A stretch of 64,000 nt of DNA. It comes from Tritrichomonas musculus (lineage: Eukaryota > Parabasalia > Tritrichomonadida > Tritrichomonadidae). Each line of letters opens with the position of its first letter. Position 1 is the first letter of the stretch. Location: assembly GCA_039105265.1 (NCBI GenBank), contig JAPFFF010000018.1:2170001-2234000 (forward strand). Direction: 5' to 3'. Below the pieces are notes generated by a model. The model saw only the letters and a program-made list of their open reading frames with translations. It ran no database searches and was not told where the DNA came from. Of this stretch, positions 1-9,693 are shown one piece after another. Position numbers and translations under genes: made by a program.

Positions 1-113
1 CAATATGATATAGCAAGATTTAAATTTCCATTATGGCGTTGAAGACAGTACATGGCAGTTCGTCTGTCTTGAAGAGTAATATTCATAAATTCTTGAATAT
101 CTTCTTCACTCAT
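1..113 (-). CDS. UBA-like domain protein, N-terminal fragment
   Basis: The minus strand opens with an ATG at 111-113 and reads MSEEDIQEFM for 37 complete codons before leaving the window. The pattern (a short acidic start, then a helix with DRRTAMYCL and GNLNLAISY) fits the UBA-like three-helix domain at the N-terminus of p47/Shp1/FAF-type UBX proteins. In those proteins it binds ubiquitin on p97/Cdc48 cofactors. Only this domain is visible, so the full architecture (SEP or UBX domains) is unknown. A NAC- or TAP-C-type UBA protein is the main alternative. Confidence 0.55.
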   Translation of the reverse strand, partial: MSEEDIQEFMNITLQDRRTAMYCLQRHNGNLNLAISY

Positions 114-487
114 TTATAAATTTGGAAAAAAAAAAAAATTAAGAGAATTAATTCAATATTCAATATTATTGAAAAATAGACTTTAACATTTATTATGGTT
201 ATTGATTTATAATCAAGAATATCAGCAAAAATAAAAGGAAAAAAACTGATCATGAGAAAAATATGATTGGATAAAGGAAAACTATTTTAATTTTCATTTT
301 TAAAATATTTATTTGCTTTAATAATAAAAAATATTTTTTATTAAAAAATAAAAATAACAAATCAAGATAAATAAGTTTTAATTTCACATCACCTTTTGTG
401 TTTGTTCACAAATTCATTGAGAAATTTGAATACTTGTGGTCAAAGATGTAGCATAGAAAAAGTTGTAGATTTTCATTTTAAAAATTA
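114..487. other. Intergenic spacer between divergent genes
   Basis: This AT-rich spacer separates the minus-strand UBA-like gene from the plus-strand radical SAM gene and must hold both promoters. A 12-nt A tract lies near 128-139. No coding sequence or structured RNA was seen. Confidence 0.5.
473..480 (+). promoter_or_regulatory. Initiator-like TCATTTTA
   Basis: TCATTTTA lies 7 nt before the ATG of the radical SAM gene. It matches the trichomonad initiator core TCA(C/T)T(A/T), in which the A is the transcription start and leaders are very short. It was assigned by motif and position only. Confidence 0.5.
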
Positions 488-1606
488 ATGTTGTGGTTTG
501 TAACATTGACCCAAGATTGCAACTTTAAATGCAAATATTGTGGAAGTGACGAGAACTTTGATATTGAAGACTTATCCCCATTTCCTGAGAATATCACATA
601 CGACATTAACTTACTTAAAAAATTAAATGAAGAAGAAGACCTTGCGCTTTGTTTCTACGGTGGAGAACCCCTTCTTCGTATTGATTTAATTGAGCAAATA
701 ATGGAGATTATTCCAAAAGCCAAATTCGTTCTTCAAACTAACGCGTCACTACTTGATAAATTAAAAACTCCAAACCTTCTTAAGATGGATACGATACTTG
801 TTAGTATCGATGGTGATTCTGCTGTAACCAATGTTAATAGAGGGAAAAATGCATATGAAAAGGCAGTTAAAAATGCAAAAAATGCTCGTGATAGAGGTTT
901 TACTGGTGATATAATTGCACGAATGACAGTTGGTGAAGATTCTGATATATATAGAGATGTAATGCATCTTCTAAATGTCGAGCATAATGGAAAGAAATTG
1001 TTCGATCATGTTCATTGGCAACTTAATGTTGAATGGGATACTCCTGCATACTCAGCCTATAAAGATTTCTTTGGTTGGCGTGACAAATCCTATAATCCAG
1101 GAATAACAAAGCTTGCAGATGAGTTTATCAGCCAATTAAAAGAAAATGGTACAATACTTGGAATCACTCCATTTTTGGGAGTTATTTGGTCTCATCTTTC
1201 TGGTGAAAAGTTCCAAACTGTTAGATGCTCTTCAGGTTGGGAGTCATTTAATGTTGCTACAAATGGTGATATTACAGCTTGTCCAATAGCCCCAGAGTTT
1301 GTTTCACTCGGAAATATTGCCAAGATACAATCTCCAAAAAGTGTTCACCACAAAGAAAAAGTTGATGAGCCTTGTACATCATGTGAAGTCCTTTCTGAAT
1401 GTGGTGGAAGGTGCTTGTATGCAAATCAAACACAGTGGTGGAACGAAGATGGATTCCAGGAAGTTTGTGTAACTGTTAAGCACTATTTAAACGAAATTAG
1501 AGAAAGAATTATGCCTGTTGTTCGCGCTGAAATCGAAGCAGGAAGAAAAACAATGGAAGACTTTCATTATCCCAAATATAACAATTCAACTGAAATTATT
1601 CCATAA
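488..1606 (+). CDS. Radical SAM enzyme with SPASM-type C-terminal cysteine cluster
   Basis: A 372-aa protein. C11, C15 and C18 form the CxxxCxxC motif that binds the catalytic [4Fe-4S] cluster and S-adenosylmethionine. FYGGEPLL (about residues 56-63) is the GGEP-type SAM-binding motif. The C-terminal third is Cys-rich (CSSGW, then ACPIAP, CTSC, ECGG and a late Cys), the pattern of a SPASM or twitch domain carrying auxiliary Fe-S clusters. Such enzymes modify peptides or mature sulfatases in anaerobes. The start is close to the radical SAM motif, as in archaeal/bacterial peptide-modifying relatives of the AF1577 type; that subfamily is a guess. It has no signal peptide and the substrate is unknown. 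The family is rare in eukaryotes, so acquisition from a prokaryote is likely (inference). Confidence 0.82.
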   Translation: MLWFVTLTQDCNFKCKYCGSDENFDIEDLSPFPENITYDINLLKKLNEEEDLALCFYGGEPLLRIDLIEQIMEIIPKAKFVLQTNASLLDKLKTPNLLKMDTILVSIDGDSAVTNVNRGKNAYEKAVKNAKNARDRGFTGDIIARMTVGEDSDIYRDVMHLLNVEHNGKKLFDHVHWQLNVEWDTPAYSAYKDFFGWRDKSYNPGITKLADEFISQLKENGTILGITPFLGVIWSHLSGEKFQTVRCSSGWESFNVATNGDITACPIAPEFVSLGNIAKIQSPKSVHHKEKVDEPCTSCEVLSECGGRCLYANQTQWWNEDGFQEVCVTVKHYLNEIRERIMPVVRAEIEAGRKTMEDFHYPKYNNSTEIIP

Positions 1607-1920
1607 ATAGATTAATATAAGAATTTATAGATGTATATATTAGCTTTAAGTATTTTCTAAATTCTTGACTATTCCCATTTCTATTTTTTACTTTCAGAAT
1701 TATTGAAATTTTTTTATTTCATCTTTTTTATATTTTTTTGAATATATAAAATTGATCAATTTATTTCAACTTTTTGATATGGGGTATTGAATTATTTTCA
1801 TCATAAAAAACTTTTTGATGATTATAAAATATTTTTTTATGATATAAAAACCGTTTCTTTAAGTTATTTTTTCATTCAAAATGATAAAATTATTTGAATT
1901 GATTAAATATAAAAGATATT
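1607..1920. other. Intergenic spacer
   Basis: AT-rich spacer between two same-strand genes. The upstream stop is TAA in TAAATAG, so the UAAA polyadenylation signal overlaps it. A possible initiator, TCATTC, lies near 1872, about 45 nt before the next ATG. Nothing else was recognised. Confidence 0.4.
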
Positions 1921-3180
1921 ATGGATCAAAACCTCGAGAATTGTGAGGCTATTTTTCAACACTATGCATCTCTCTTATCTGATGAAATTACAGATTATTC
2001 TTCTCATCGAAAGCAAATACAATTGCCACTAATTCCACCACCAATAATGACAAATTTACTTCGTGCAACAATAACAATTTTTCGAGATGAGCCAATGATA
2101 ATGCGAACTACAGGACCTGTTATTATTGTTGGCGATCTTCATGGTCAAATTCTTGATTTATTACGAATTCTAAAATCCGAAGGTTTGCCCCCTGAAAAAC
2201 GCTATATTTTTCTAGGGGATCTTGTTGATAGAGGACAATTTTCTACAGAAACAGTTACACTTATATTTGTAATGAAAATTTTATGGCCGAAATCAATTAT
2301 TTTACTACGAGGAAATCATGAATTTGATGAATTATGCACAATTGGAGGTTTTGGGACAGAAATTTCTAATTTATATAATTCAGATGATATTTCAAGTTTG
2401 TTTTCATATTCATTTGCTTGTATTCCAATTGCTTGCATTGTTAATGATACGATTGTTTGTCTTCATGGTGGTATTGGCCCAACTGTCAAACATTTGGCCA
2501 ATATTGAAGATACGCAGCGACCTCTCTATATTTTTCCAGATGGTCCAGTCACAGATATATTATGGTCAGATCCATCAGAATTTGTTGATACATTTAGAAT
2601 GAGCAGCCGTGGTTCAGGTGCATTATTTGGTCAAAAAGCTATTGACGCTTTTTTGCAACAAGAAAAACTCGAATACATTGTTCGTGGCCATCAATGTGTT
2701 GCAACTGGGGTTGCTACATCTCTTAAAGGAAAGTGTATAACTGTTTTTAGTGCTTCAAATTATTGTGGTGTGTCTGGAAATAAAGCTGGTATTCTTCTTA
2801 TTAGTGAAGAAGGAAACATGCGACATAAAGATTTTGATCCTTTGCCGCTTTTATTTAGAATGGAAGCCAGATTCCTGAATAGTAAATCACAAACTTCTTT
2901 TGCTGTCAATGTTGAAATGTCACAATTGCCAATGATTGAAGTTGATCGTTCTGAAGAGAAGCATAGAGGAACAGCAAGGCCTGCTAGATGTGTAAAATCC
3001 TCATTGGTTACTAAAAAGCCAGAACCAAGTTGTCATACAGGAAGAGATGAGATTCGATCACCTTTAGTATTGAAAAATGCTCCAATTAAAGCTGCATCAA
3101 GTATGAAAAAAAAGTTTCGGAATGATAAAATAAGACCTCCTGTTCCTTTGCCTTCACTCAAAAAATCAAGTCCATTTTAG
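1921..3180 (+). CDS. PPP-family serine/threonine protein phosphatase (PP1/PP2A-like)
   Basis: A 419-aa protein with the metal-dependent PPP signatures in order: GDLHGQ, GDLVDRG, LLRGNHE, LHGGIGP, RGHQC and SASNYCG. The catalytic Asp, His and Asn ligands for the two-metal centre are present, so it is probably active. It would remove phosphate from Ser/Thr in the cytoplasm or nucleus. After the catalytic core (to about residue 300) there is a tail of about 110 aa rich in Lys, Arg, Pro and Ser that PP1 lacks, which may target or regulate it. The segment after RGNHE (EFDELCTIGGFG) departs from the usual PP1/PP2A sequence. Trichomonads have a large expanded PPP family, so a one-to-one orthologue cannot be named. 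Confidence 0.93.
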   Translation: MDQNLENCEAIFQHYASLLSDEITDYSSHRKQIQLPLIPPPIMTNLLRATITIFRDEPMIMRTTGPVIIVGDLHGQILDLLRILKSEGLPPEKRYIFLGDLVDRGQFSTETVTLIFVMKILWPKSIILLRGNHEFDELCTIGGFGTEISNLYNSDDISSLFSYSFACIPIACIVNDTIVCLHGGIGPTVKHLANIEDTQRPLYIFPDGPVTDILWSDPSEFVDTFRMSSRGSGALFGQKAIDAFLQQEKLEYIVRGHQCVATGVATSLKGKCITVFSASNYCGVSGNKAGILLISEEGNMRHKDFDPLPLLFRMEARFLNSKSQTSFAVNVEMSQLPMIEVDRSEEKHRGTARPARCVKSSLVTKKPEPSCHTGRDEIRSPLVLKNAPIKAASSMKKKFRNDKIRPPVPLPSLKKSSPF

Positions 3181-3290
3181 ATTATGTAACCCCAGATTCA
3201 AAAAGATTTTATTTTTTTATTTGTTTGTTTATATAAAATAGTGGTAATTAATATTGTATTTGTTTTATTTTTTTATTTAGAAAAAACATT

Positions 3291-3848
3291 TCATAAGAAT
3301 TCACTTGGTTTAACAACTGGAAGACCTTGTTCTATTTCCTCTTCATTGTTTTCTTCGTCTGGCACAGCTTCTTCTTCTTTTTCTCCAGGATCATTATTAG
3401 TATTAAATATTGGTTTATTTTTGTGAGAATTTCGCATTGTTGCTCCTTTCTTTGTAACTAAATCGCCTTTATTTCTTTTGGTTTCATGAACTTGTTTTGA
3501 TTCTTCTCTAAGCATAGAAACCAATATATTCTTTGGAAAATGTTTTATAACCTTAGGATAATAATTTCTTTTGATAAGTTCTTCTTGAATTACTTCTATA
3601 GGTAAGTTCATTAGGTCATTTGCGCCTTCTTTAATTCCTTCTGTAGATATGGTTAATTCGATATTTTCATCTTCTTTTGGTTCTTCGTTATCTTCATCTT
3701 CTTTTTCAATTTCTTTTTTTTTAGTATTTCTTTTTCTTACTTGTTTTTTCTTTGGTTCTGGTTCTTCATCTGGTTCTTGAAATGAGTCCGAGTCGTCGGA
3801 TTCGTCTGATATTGGTTTTTTAATGCTTTTCTTTTTACGAGGAGGCAT
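3291..3848 (-). CDS. Charged low-complexity protein, possibly nuclear
   Basis: Not recognised. The 185-aa protein starts MPPRKKKSIKKP and alternates basic KKK clusters (possible nuclear localisation signals) with Glu/Asp-rich runs over residues 1-65. A predicted helical core at about residues 78-115 (LPIEVIQEELIKRNYYPKVI, then a conserved-looking FPKNILVSMLREE) has the spacing of a small SAP- or LEM-like nucleic-acid-binding fold. It ends in another Glu-rich tail. It is convergent with the phosphatase gene, whose stop is 110 bp away. The start ATG follows a TTCAAATTTTTT leader. A chromatin or RNA role is only a guess. Confidence 0.6.
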   Translation of the reverse strand: MPPRKKKSIKKPISDESDDSDSFQEPDEEPEPKKKQVRKRNTKKKEIEKEDEDNEEPKEDENIELTISTEGIKEGANDLMNLPIEVIQEELIKRNYYPKVIKHFPKNILVSMLREESKQVHETKRNKGDLVTKKGATMRNSHKNKPIFNTNNDPGEKEEEAVPDEENNEEEIEQGLPVVKPSEFL

Positions 3849-4058
3849 AAAAAATTTGAAATTTCTTCACTTTTGGTAAACCGTAAAATTTTTGGAAATT
3901 GTCTGTCTGTATTTTTATAACAAAAAAAAATGTGTTCAATTATTGATCGTTTTTGGCAAAAGGATGTTTTTAGATTTTTTGCCAGATTGATGTATTGTTG
4001 ATTTAATTTCAAATACAAAAAACTACGGACAATTGCAATATTTTGAAAAAAGGTAAAA

Positions 4059-4066
4059 CTACTTTA
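4059..4066. repeat. Left 8-bp target-site duplication CTACTTTA
   Basis: Identical to 6290-6297 at the other end of the hAT-like element. Removing the element and one copy restores a palindromic target of the form AAAAAAGGTAAA-ACTAC-TTTACCTTTTTT. Confidence 0.85.
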
Positions 4067-6289
4067 CAGGGTTGTCGATCGATGATGATAAATATCGATT
4101 ATCGGCTCATTATCGATAGTCCGATAATATCGATAAAAATTTGTTCGATAACCAATAATTATCGATAAATACGTTAAGCAAAACCGCCGATATTTGGTCA
4201 CTATCGGACGGTTACGGTTCGATATTCTCCGATATTTTATAATAAAATTTCCATACTTTTTTTTTACATTTTTGATTAAAATTTGGAATTTTATATTTTT
4301 AATTGTACTTCAATAGTGCATGCTGAAATAAGCGAAATAAGGTCAGGGTGCATTATATGTCCAATATAATAATGAGAAGCTAAAAAATCAGGTTTTTGAT
4401 TAATACATAAAAAGATTATTTTCAAAATTTTTAAAAAAGAACCAATTGGCCAACAAAAAAAGATTATGATTAAGAACAAAGTTATAAGACGAAAATTTCC
4501 TCATATCTTCTCAGTATTAAAATATTTCCATATTTGCAAATTAACGAATCTTAATATGTAATGAAATATTAATGCAATGCTACTAAAATAATTTGGTTTT
4601 TTTTTTATTAAAAGAATATCAAGTCTAAAAATATTTAGAGAAATGGAGAGAATTTTATTAATTTACAAAAAGTTATCGTGTTCACTTTTTGATAAATTTA
4701 ATTTTTTGCCAAAATAAAATTATCTTTATTGATTTTAAATTTTATACTTAAATATTATTAGAATTATAATATATTACTTATCTTTTATTATAATAAAAGT
4801 TAATTTCCTATGAAATATAAAAAATCTTTTTTAATAATTTGATCATTTGTACATACAAGCTTTTTTATATGTCATTACTTGAAAAAATAACTTTTATATA
4901 ATTATATAACAATTAAATAGCCATAATTTCTAGTAAATATCTTTTCTTTACCTTAAAAAATTAAAAATATCGGTCATTATTAAGCCTTGGTTTTTGTATT
5001 TACAATTGTATACAACTTGTCCGTTTAAAAATTACAATTGTAATTACAATTGTAAATACGTTATTTTCTCGATATTAGTTTTTTATTTTTATCTTGATCT
5101 ACAATTATTTTTTTATGTTAAAAATGTTTTAAATAATTTAAAAATAAAAAGATAAAATAGTAAAATGTTTTTCAAATTAAATAATATTGTTTTTGATTCT
5201 TCATAAAATAAAAAAAAATTTATTCGCATTCAAAAAGTTTCATTAATACTACAAATTAAGGTTTTGAGAAACCGCTCAAAAATTCTGAAATTTGAATCCC
5301 CCTTTCAAATTAAACTCAATTATTTGAGAGGGGAATGTAAATGCCTTCTAAAACGTTCCAGTAAATAATTAAGATAATATCATTATTACCATTATATTAT
5401 TCACTCCAAAGTGGAAATGATATATAATATCTTTTTGAGTGAAAAAAAAGAAATATGACTATTATTAAGATTATTATATTAATTTTCACTAACCTATATT
5501 TTTCTAATCAACCTCAAAATAATGATATATTAACACCATTTTTATTCATTTTACATATTTGCTTCAAATTTTTAGCTTTTATTATAATTATTTAATTCTT
5601 TAATTTATTCCAAGTTTGATATTTTATGTAAAAAATAGTTTTATTACTATATAATGAGTACACATATATGATATAGCCGAGTTAAAAATCTTATTATACA
5701 TTAAATTATAGTAAAAATAAGAAATGCTTCTTATTTTGTCGATTACTTCTATTAAAAAAGAGATTTTTAAATTTTAGCACAGATTTATCAACTCATATGT
5801 TTTGTAGAAATATAATAACTATAAAATAAATATTAATATTTAATTCAGATAAGAATTAACTTTTGCATAATTTGTTCAATTGATATAATTTTCCATAATA
5901 TTTTCAAATTATTTATAATATTATATTACTAATATTAATAATTTATTTTTAAATCTAATAAACTAGTACAAATTAAAATATTCAATAATATATAAAATTG
6001 ATTTTGTATATTTTACAAATTATATTTTCAATTAAAAATCAGTTATTAAAAACCCTACTACAAATCAAAAAATCGTTATTTTACGAAAAAAGACGTTAAA
6101 AAGACGTTTATAGTATTTGTGATGTAAAAAAAATAAGGCCTAGTCATTATTGGCCATGATAAAAACCGTTTTTATCGATAATGATATTTATTATCGGATA
6201 GTATTGGTTATTCTACTCTACTCCCGATAATATCGATAATATTGGCAACGTATTTAACCGTTATCGGACACTATCGATAAACATCCCTG
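4067..6289. mobile_element. Non-autonomous hAT-like DNA transposon
   Basis: A 2,223-bp element bounded by CAGGGTTGT at the left and its near inverse (reading CAGGGATGT on the minus strand) at the right. It is flanked on both sides by the identical 8-bp sequence CTACTTTA (4059-4066 and 6290-6297), the target-duplication length of hAT elements. Both ends are packed with TATCGATA and shorter CGATA/TCGG motifs. Perfect TATCGATA occurs three times near the left end (4111, 4129, 4160) and three times near the right end (6173, 6231, 6272). The interior is AT-rich with palindromic ATTACAATTGTAAT sequences near 5030-5060. It has no open frame long enough for a transposase, so movement would need a source elsewhere. 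Confidence 0.85.
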
Positions 6290-6297
6290 CTACTTTA
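6290..6297. repeat. Right 8-bp target-site duplication CTACTTTA
   Basis: An exact copy of the left duplication. The perfect match suggests the insertion is not very old. Confidence 0.85.
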
Positions 6298-7141
6298 CCT
6301 TTTTTTCTCCTTAAACTATTTTTAAATAGTTTATACCGAATTTTGGAATTACGGCACATGGAGTTGTAATTACTGCATATAAAAAACGGCAACTTTTTCA
6401 AATAATAAATGGTCATATCAAAACTTTTTGAATAATTGCTTTGAATACTTTATATTAAATAAACTAAACCAATTTATTACAGAAATTAATCTCACTTGCA
6501 TATGGTTGTCCTTGCAGTTATATAAGTTGATTTTATTCAACATCAACATAACATTATTCACTCAAATCATCTTCGCCTGCTCAATTCAATTATCCAATTT
6601 CAATCTCATAACTTTTTCAGAAGACTGAAGAGTCTCCTCCATTTATTATCAAACGTGTAATAAAAAATTACTAATAAGTAATAATATTAATTGAATTTAA
6701 AAGATTTTGAAAAAATATTATAATTATTTTTCTTCTCAAAATCGACCAAATAAAATACGGCAATTGTATAGAAGGGATTCGGTAAAATTACGGATTTGAC
6801 AACGGCACTCTCCAACTACGGCCTACGGCCGTAAGGGTTACCTTAAACCGTCAAAAAAATAAATATTTTAGCTTTATCTCAATAAATCCTAGATAGATCT
6901 TCCAATTATCGAGATATATCATGTAAAATATACAAAAAATTTAATAAAATTAATATATTTTTAATCCTGATACAAAATAATGATTGTGTACCAATTTTGG
7001 AGAGAATCTATTTCACTTCAACGTGTCCGAACCTCTCCTTTTTTTGAAAATTTAATGAAAATTTTTAAATTGAAAAATAATAATGTTGTCATTTGAAATT
7101 AGAAATATTTGTTTAAAATATTATTAAAAATGAAAACAGTT
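6298..7141. other. Intergenic region with ACGGC/GCCGT repeats
   Basis: No gene was seen. Several short GC motifs stand out from the AT background: TTACGGCACATGG near 6352, AACGGCAAC near 6386, ATACGGCAATTG near 6756, and the perfect palindrome TACGGCCGTA at 6824-6833. They may be the eroded ends of an older inverted-repeat element, but no clean pair of ends or target duplication could be assigned. A reading frame at 6428-6628 begins with TTG and has no gene-like features. Confidence 0.3.
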
Positions 7142-8521
7142 TTATTGATTATCATTTGATTGCGACAAAATGCTTAAAATTAAGTGTAATTGCTTGTTGC
7201 AAATTTCATCTTCAACTTCGCATAAATTTAAAGAATTTTCAAGATCGAGATAAAAAGCTTTGTTTAAAAATATATCTTTATCTGTCAGCAAAAAATGATA
7301 AATTGATTCAAGTATATTCAATAAATCAGAGGGATCAAGAGTCACTCCAACTAAGTTGCAAAAGGCTTCAAAAGCGCCATTGTCTGCTATTTTGTTTGAT
7401 GTCTTCGAATCTACTGTTTTTAAAAACTTAATTAACAAAAAAGTGGCAGATTTCATATTTTCGAAAGATCCATTATTTGCTACTCTAATAATTTTATATA
7501 TTGTTCCTTGAGCAATTAATAATTGATTGATTTGAGGTATCAGTTCAGTTAGCAAAACGAAGAAAGAAGATGCGTCATTTATATTGTCGCAACGATCTAA
7601 AAAAGAATTACAGTATTCAACAAATTCAAGAGTTATAAAATTGTCAAATATGCCTGCCTGAATAAAGCATGTAGCGAGATCAAAAATTTCATTACAATAA
7701 AAATTTATATTTTCAGTTATTGATTTAAAAATATAAGAATGAACATTTTGTTTCAGGCATTCCTTTATATGTTCCGTGTTTTTAGTAATAAGAATTAAGC
7801 ATCTCGCAGCAAGAGCACGGTTTTTCAAATCTATGTTTAAAGTGTGAAATCGTATTTTGCAAATTAAAGGTGCAATCAAATTCCATATATCATCAACGCC
7901 ATAAACTAAAAGATTAAATGATAACCTTAGCCCAGAGTAAACTTGCCTATGGCATGTCTGTTGTGTTAAATATTTATCAAGGTAGTATATAATATTAAGA
8001 GAAATAAGCATGTCTCTTGTATTTTTTGACATTGCGCATAAATTTGCTACAGCGAAGAATGCATTTGGTAATATATCATGCTGATTTGAGTATCCAGGTG
8101 TGCAAAATCCAACAACAGTATTAATTATTTTTTCACTTGTTAGAGGTGTTGATGTATTATTTAAAAAATTCCATAAATTGCCAATAATTTCTAAACACAT
8201 GTTTTTTGTATCAAATGATTGACTAACAGTTATAAAAGAAAGTGCATCTGCAAATTCTTCTCTTAAAAAAATATTATTTAATTGAAACTGTGAATGAAAA
8301 ACTAATTTATGAAATGAATTTATTGCCTGAGGTATACTGAGTAAGTTGTTTTCATAATTTAGCAAGATTCCATATTCTTTTTCAAAATTGGAGAATAATA
8401 TATCATAAGATAGTGCATCATCATCAGAATTTGAATGGCAATCTTTAATTGGGTTAAACACGAGATTATTATTGCATGATTGAACGAATGATTGTTCTGG
8501 CTGGGAGAATTTATAATTCAA
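7142..8521 (-). CDS. Armadillo-repeat-like helical protein
   Basis: An open frame of 459 codons that looks like an ARM/HEAT solenoid throughout. It has repeated amphipathic helices such as CLEIIGNLWNFL, NAFFAVANLCA, RALAARCLIL and ATFLLIKFLK at roughly 40-residue spacing. Trichomonads encode many such proteins, including importin-alpha-like and uncharacterised scaffolds. The N-terminal residues (about 1-60) are polar. The 5' end is odd: the frame opens at TTG (8519-8521), no in-frame ATG occurs before about codon 109, and an in-frame stop lies 11 codons upstream. An initiator-like TTCATATC sits just before the TTG. It is head-to-head with the next gene. Specific function unknown. Confidence 0.7.
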   Translation of the reverse strand: MNYKFSQPEQSFVQSCNNNLVFNPIKDCHSNSDDDALSYDILFSNFEKEYGILLNYENNLLSIPQAINSFHKLVFHSQFQLNNIFLREEFADALSFITVSQSFDTKNMCLEIIGNLWNFLNNTSTPLTSEKIINTVVGFCTPGYSNQHDILPNAFFAVANLCAMSKNTRDMLISLNIIYYLDKYLTQQTCHRQVYSGLRLSFNLLVYGVDDIWNLIAPLICKIRFHTLNIDLKNRALAARCLILITKNTEHIKECLKQNVHSYIFKSITENINFYCNEIFDLATCFIQAGIFDNFITLEFVEYCNSFLDRCDNINDASSFFVLLTELIPQINQLLIAQGTIYKIIRVANNGSFENMKSATFLLIKFLKTVDSKTSNKIADNGAFEAFCNLVGVTLDPSDLLNILESIYHFLLTDKDIFLNKAFYLDLENSLNLCEVEDEICNKQLHLILSILSQSNDNQ

Positions 8522-8805
8522 CTTAAGATATGAAAAGGATTCGTCACCCGTTTAAAAAAAATCATTTCCAAAAATTCTGTTTTTGTATGCTAATTATTTA
8601 TTTTCAAGCATAAGTTTAAATTATAAATTGAAATAAAAAATTAAAAAATGGTAGATATTAGATATTTTCCAAGATAATTTTATTCAAAGTTTTGATTTAT
8701 TTGCATTGAAAATTGAATGATATTTGATGTATAAAACTGTTGTATTACAATTGATTCCGTTAGTTTCCGTTTGAATATCAAAACTTATTTTGTTCACGGA
8801 AGCAT

Positions 8806-9474
8806 ATGGAAACTCTTGTGGAGCATATTAACATTCAAGTTGAAGAACTTCTCAGTAATGAAGTTATTCATTGGCAAGGTATCTTTGAAATTATTAATAA
8901 GTTGCAGAGCTTTTCAATTCCATTATCTGAATCTCTGATTAATTTAATATCGCAAATCAAAGATCATTATGAAAAAGATTTAATTCAAGCTAAAAAAATT
9001 TATCAAAATAAGTCATTAGAGTATGAATTGCTTACTGCTAAAATGCAATTAAATGAAATGCATATGAATGATTATTCAACCGAACATGATGAGGCTGAAA
9101 ATGATGATGATTTTGATTTTGATAATGATCAAGAAAATCAAATCATTTTGGAAGGCATCAAAACTACAGAAACATTTAATTTTCCAATGGTCAATGAAGT
9201 GGATTCTTGTACTGACAACAAAGATATTGAACTGCAAGATACATCAATATGTTCATGTAATAGTTTTGAAATTCCCAATCCTAAATATGCCAATGCATCC
9301 ACACAAGAGGAATACTATGATTCTAAAAAAATATATCAGCTGGTATATGAAAATAATCAATATTTAAAAATAGCGAAATCTTGGAAAATGCAATGTGAAG
9401 CAGCAGTTTTGAAAATGGAAGAAATGAAAATAAAAAGAAAAAAAGGAAGCCAGCATGATTTTAAAGATGATTGA
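8806..9474 (+). CDS. Hypothetical protein with helical N-terminus and acidic middle
   Basis: Not recognised. The protein is 222 aa. Residues 1-90 are strongly helical (HINIQVEELL, then a Lys/Glu/Gln-rich helix to about residue 88) and may form a coiled coil. An Asp/Glu-rich stretch follows at about 96-115 (ENDDDFDFDNDQEN). A second helix at about 170-215 (ENNQYLKIAKSWKMQC) ends in a basic KIKRKKG tail. The start ATG follows a 284-bp spacer shared with the divergent ARM-repeat gene, so the two may be co-regulated. No membrane segment or signal peptide is visible. Confidence 0.6.
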   Translation: METLVEHINIQVEELLSNEVIHWQGIFEIINKLQSFSIPLSESLINLISQIKDHYEKDLIQAKKIYQNKSLEYELLTAKMQLNEMHMNDYSTEHDEAENDDDFDFDNDQENQIILEGIKTTETFNFPMVNEVDSCTDNKDIELQDTSICSCNSFEIPNPKYANASTQEEYYDSKKIYQLVYENNQYLKIAKSWKMQCEAAVLKMEEMKIKRKKGSQHDFKDD

Positions 9475-9693
9475 ATTTAAAAATGGCAATTAAAAATTTT
9501 TACATAAAATTATATATAAAATGACATTATATATGTGATTTTTTATAAGTTTTAAATAAAATTTATTTTTGTTTTCAAGGTGACTTTTATCTTAATATTT
9601 GAATAAAGTAATACACGAAAATTTCTAAATTAAAAACTATAATTTCATGGTTATTTTGATGAATTATCATATAAAATAAATAAATTCAATTTT

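Noticed and set aside
4291-4479. 62-codon minus-strand frame inside the hAT-like element as a transposase piece
   Set aside because: Hydrophobic and without BED-finger or hAT-dimerisation motifs; too short to support.
6428-6628. 66-codon plus-strand frame
   Set aside because: TTG start, AT-driven composition, no motif, and it lies between possible element remnants.
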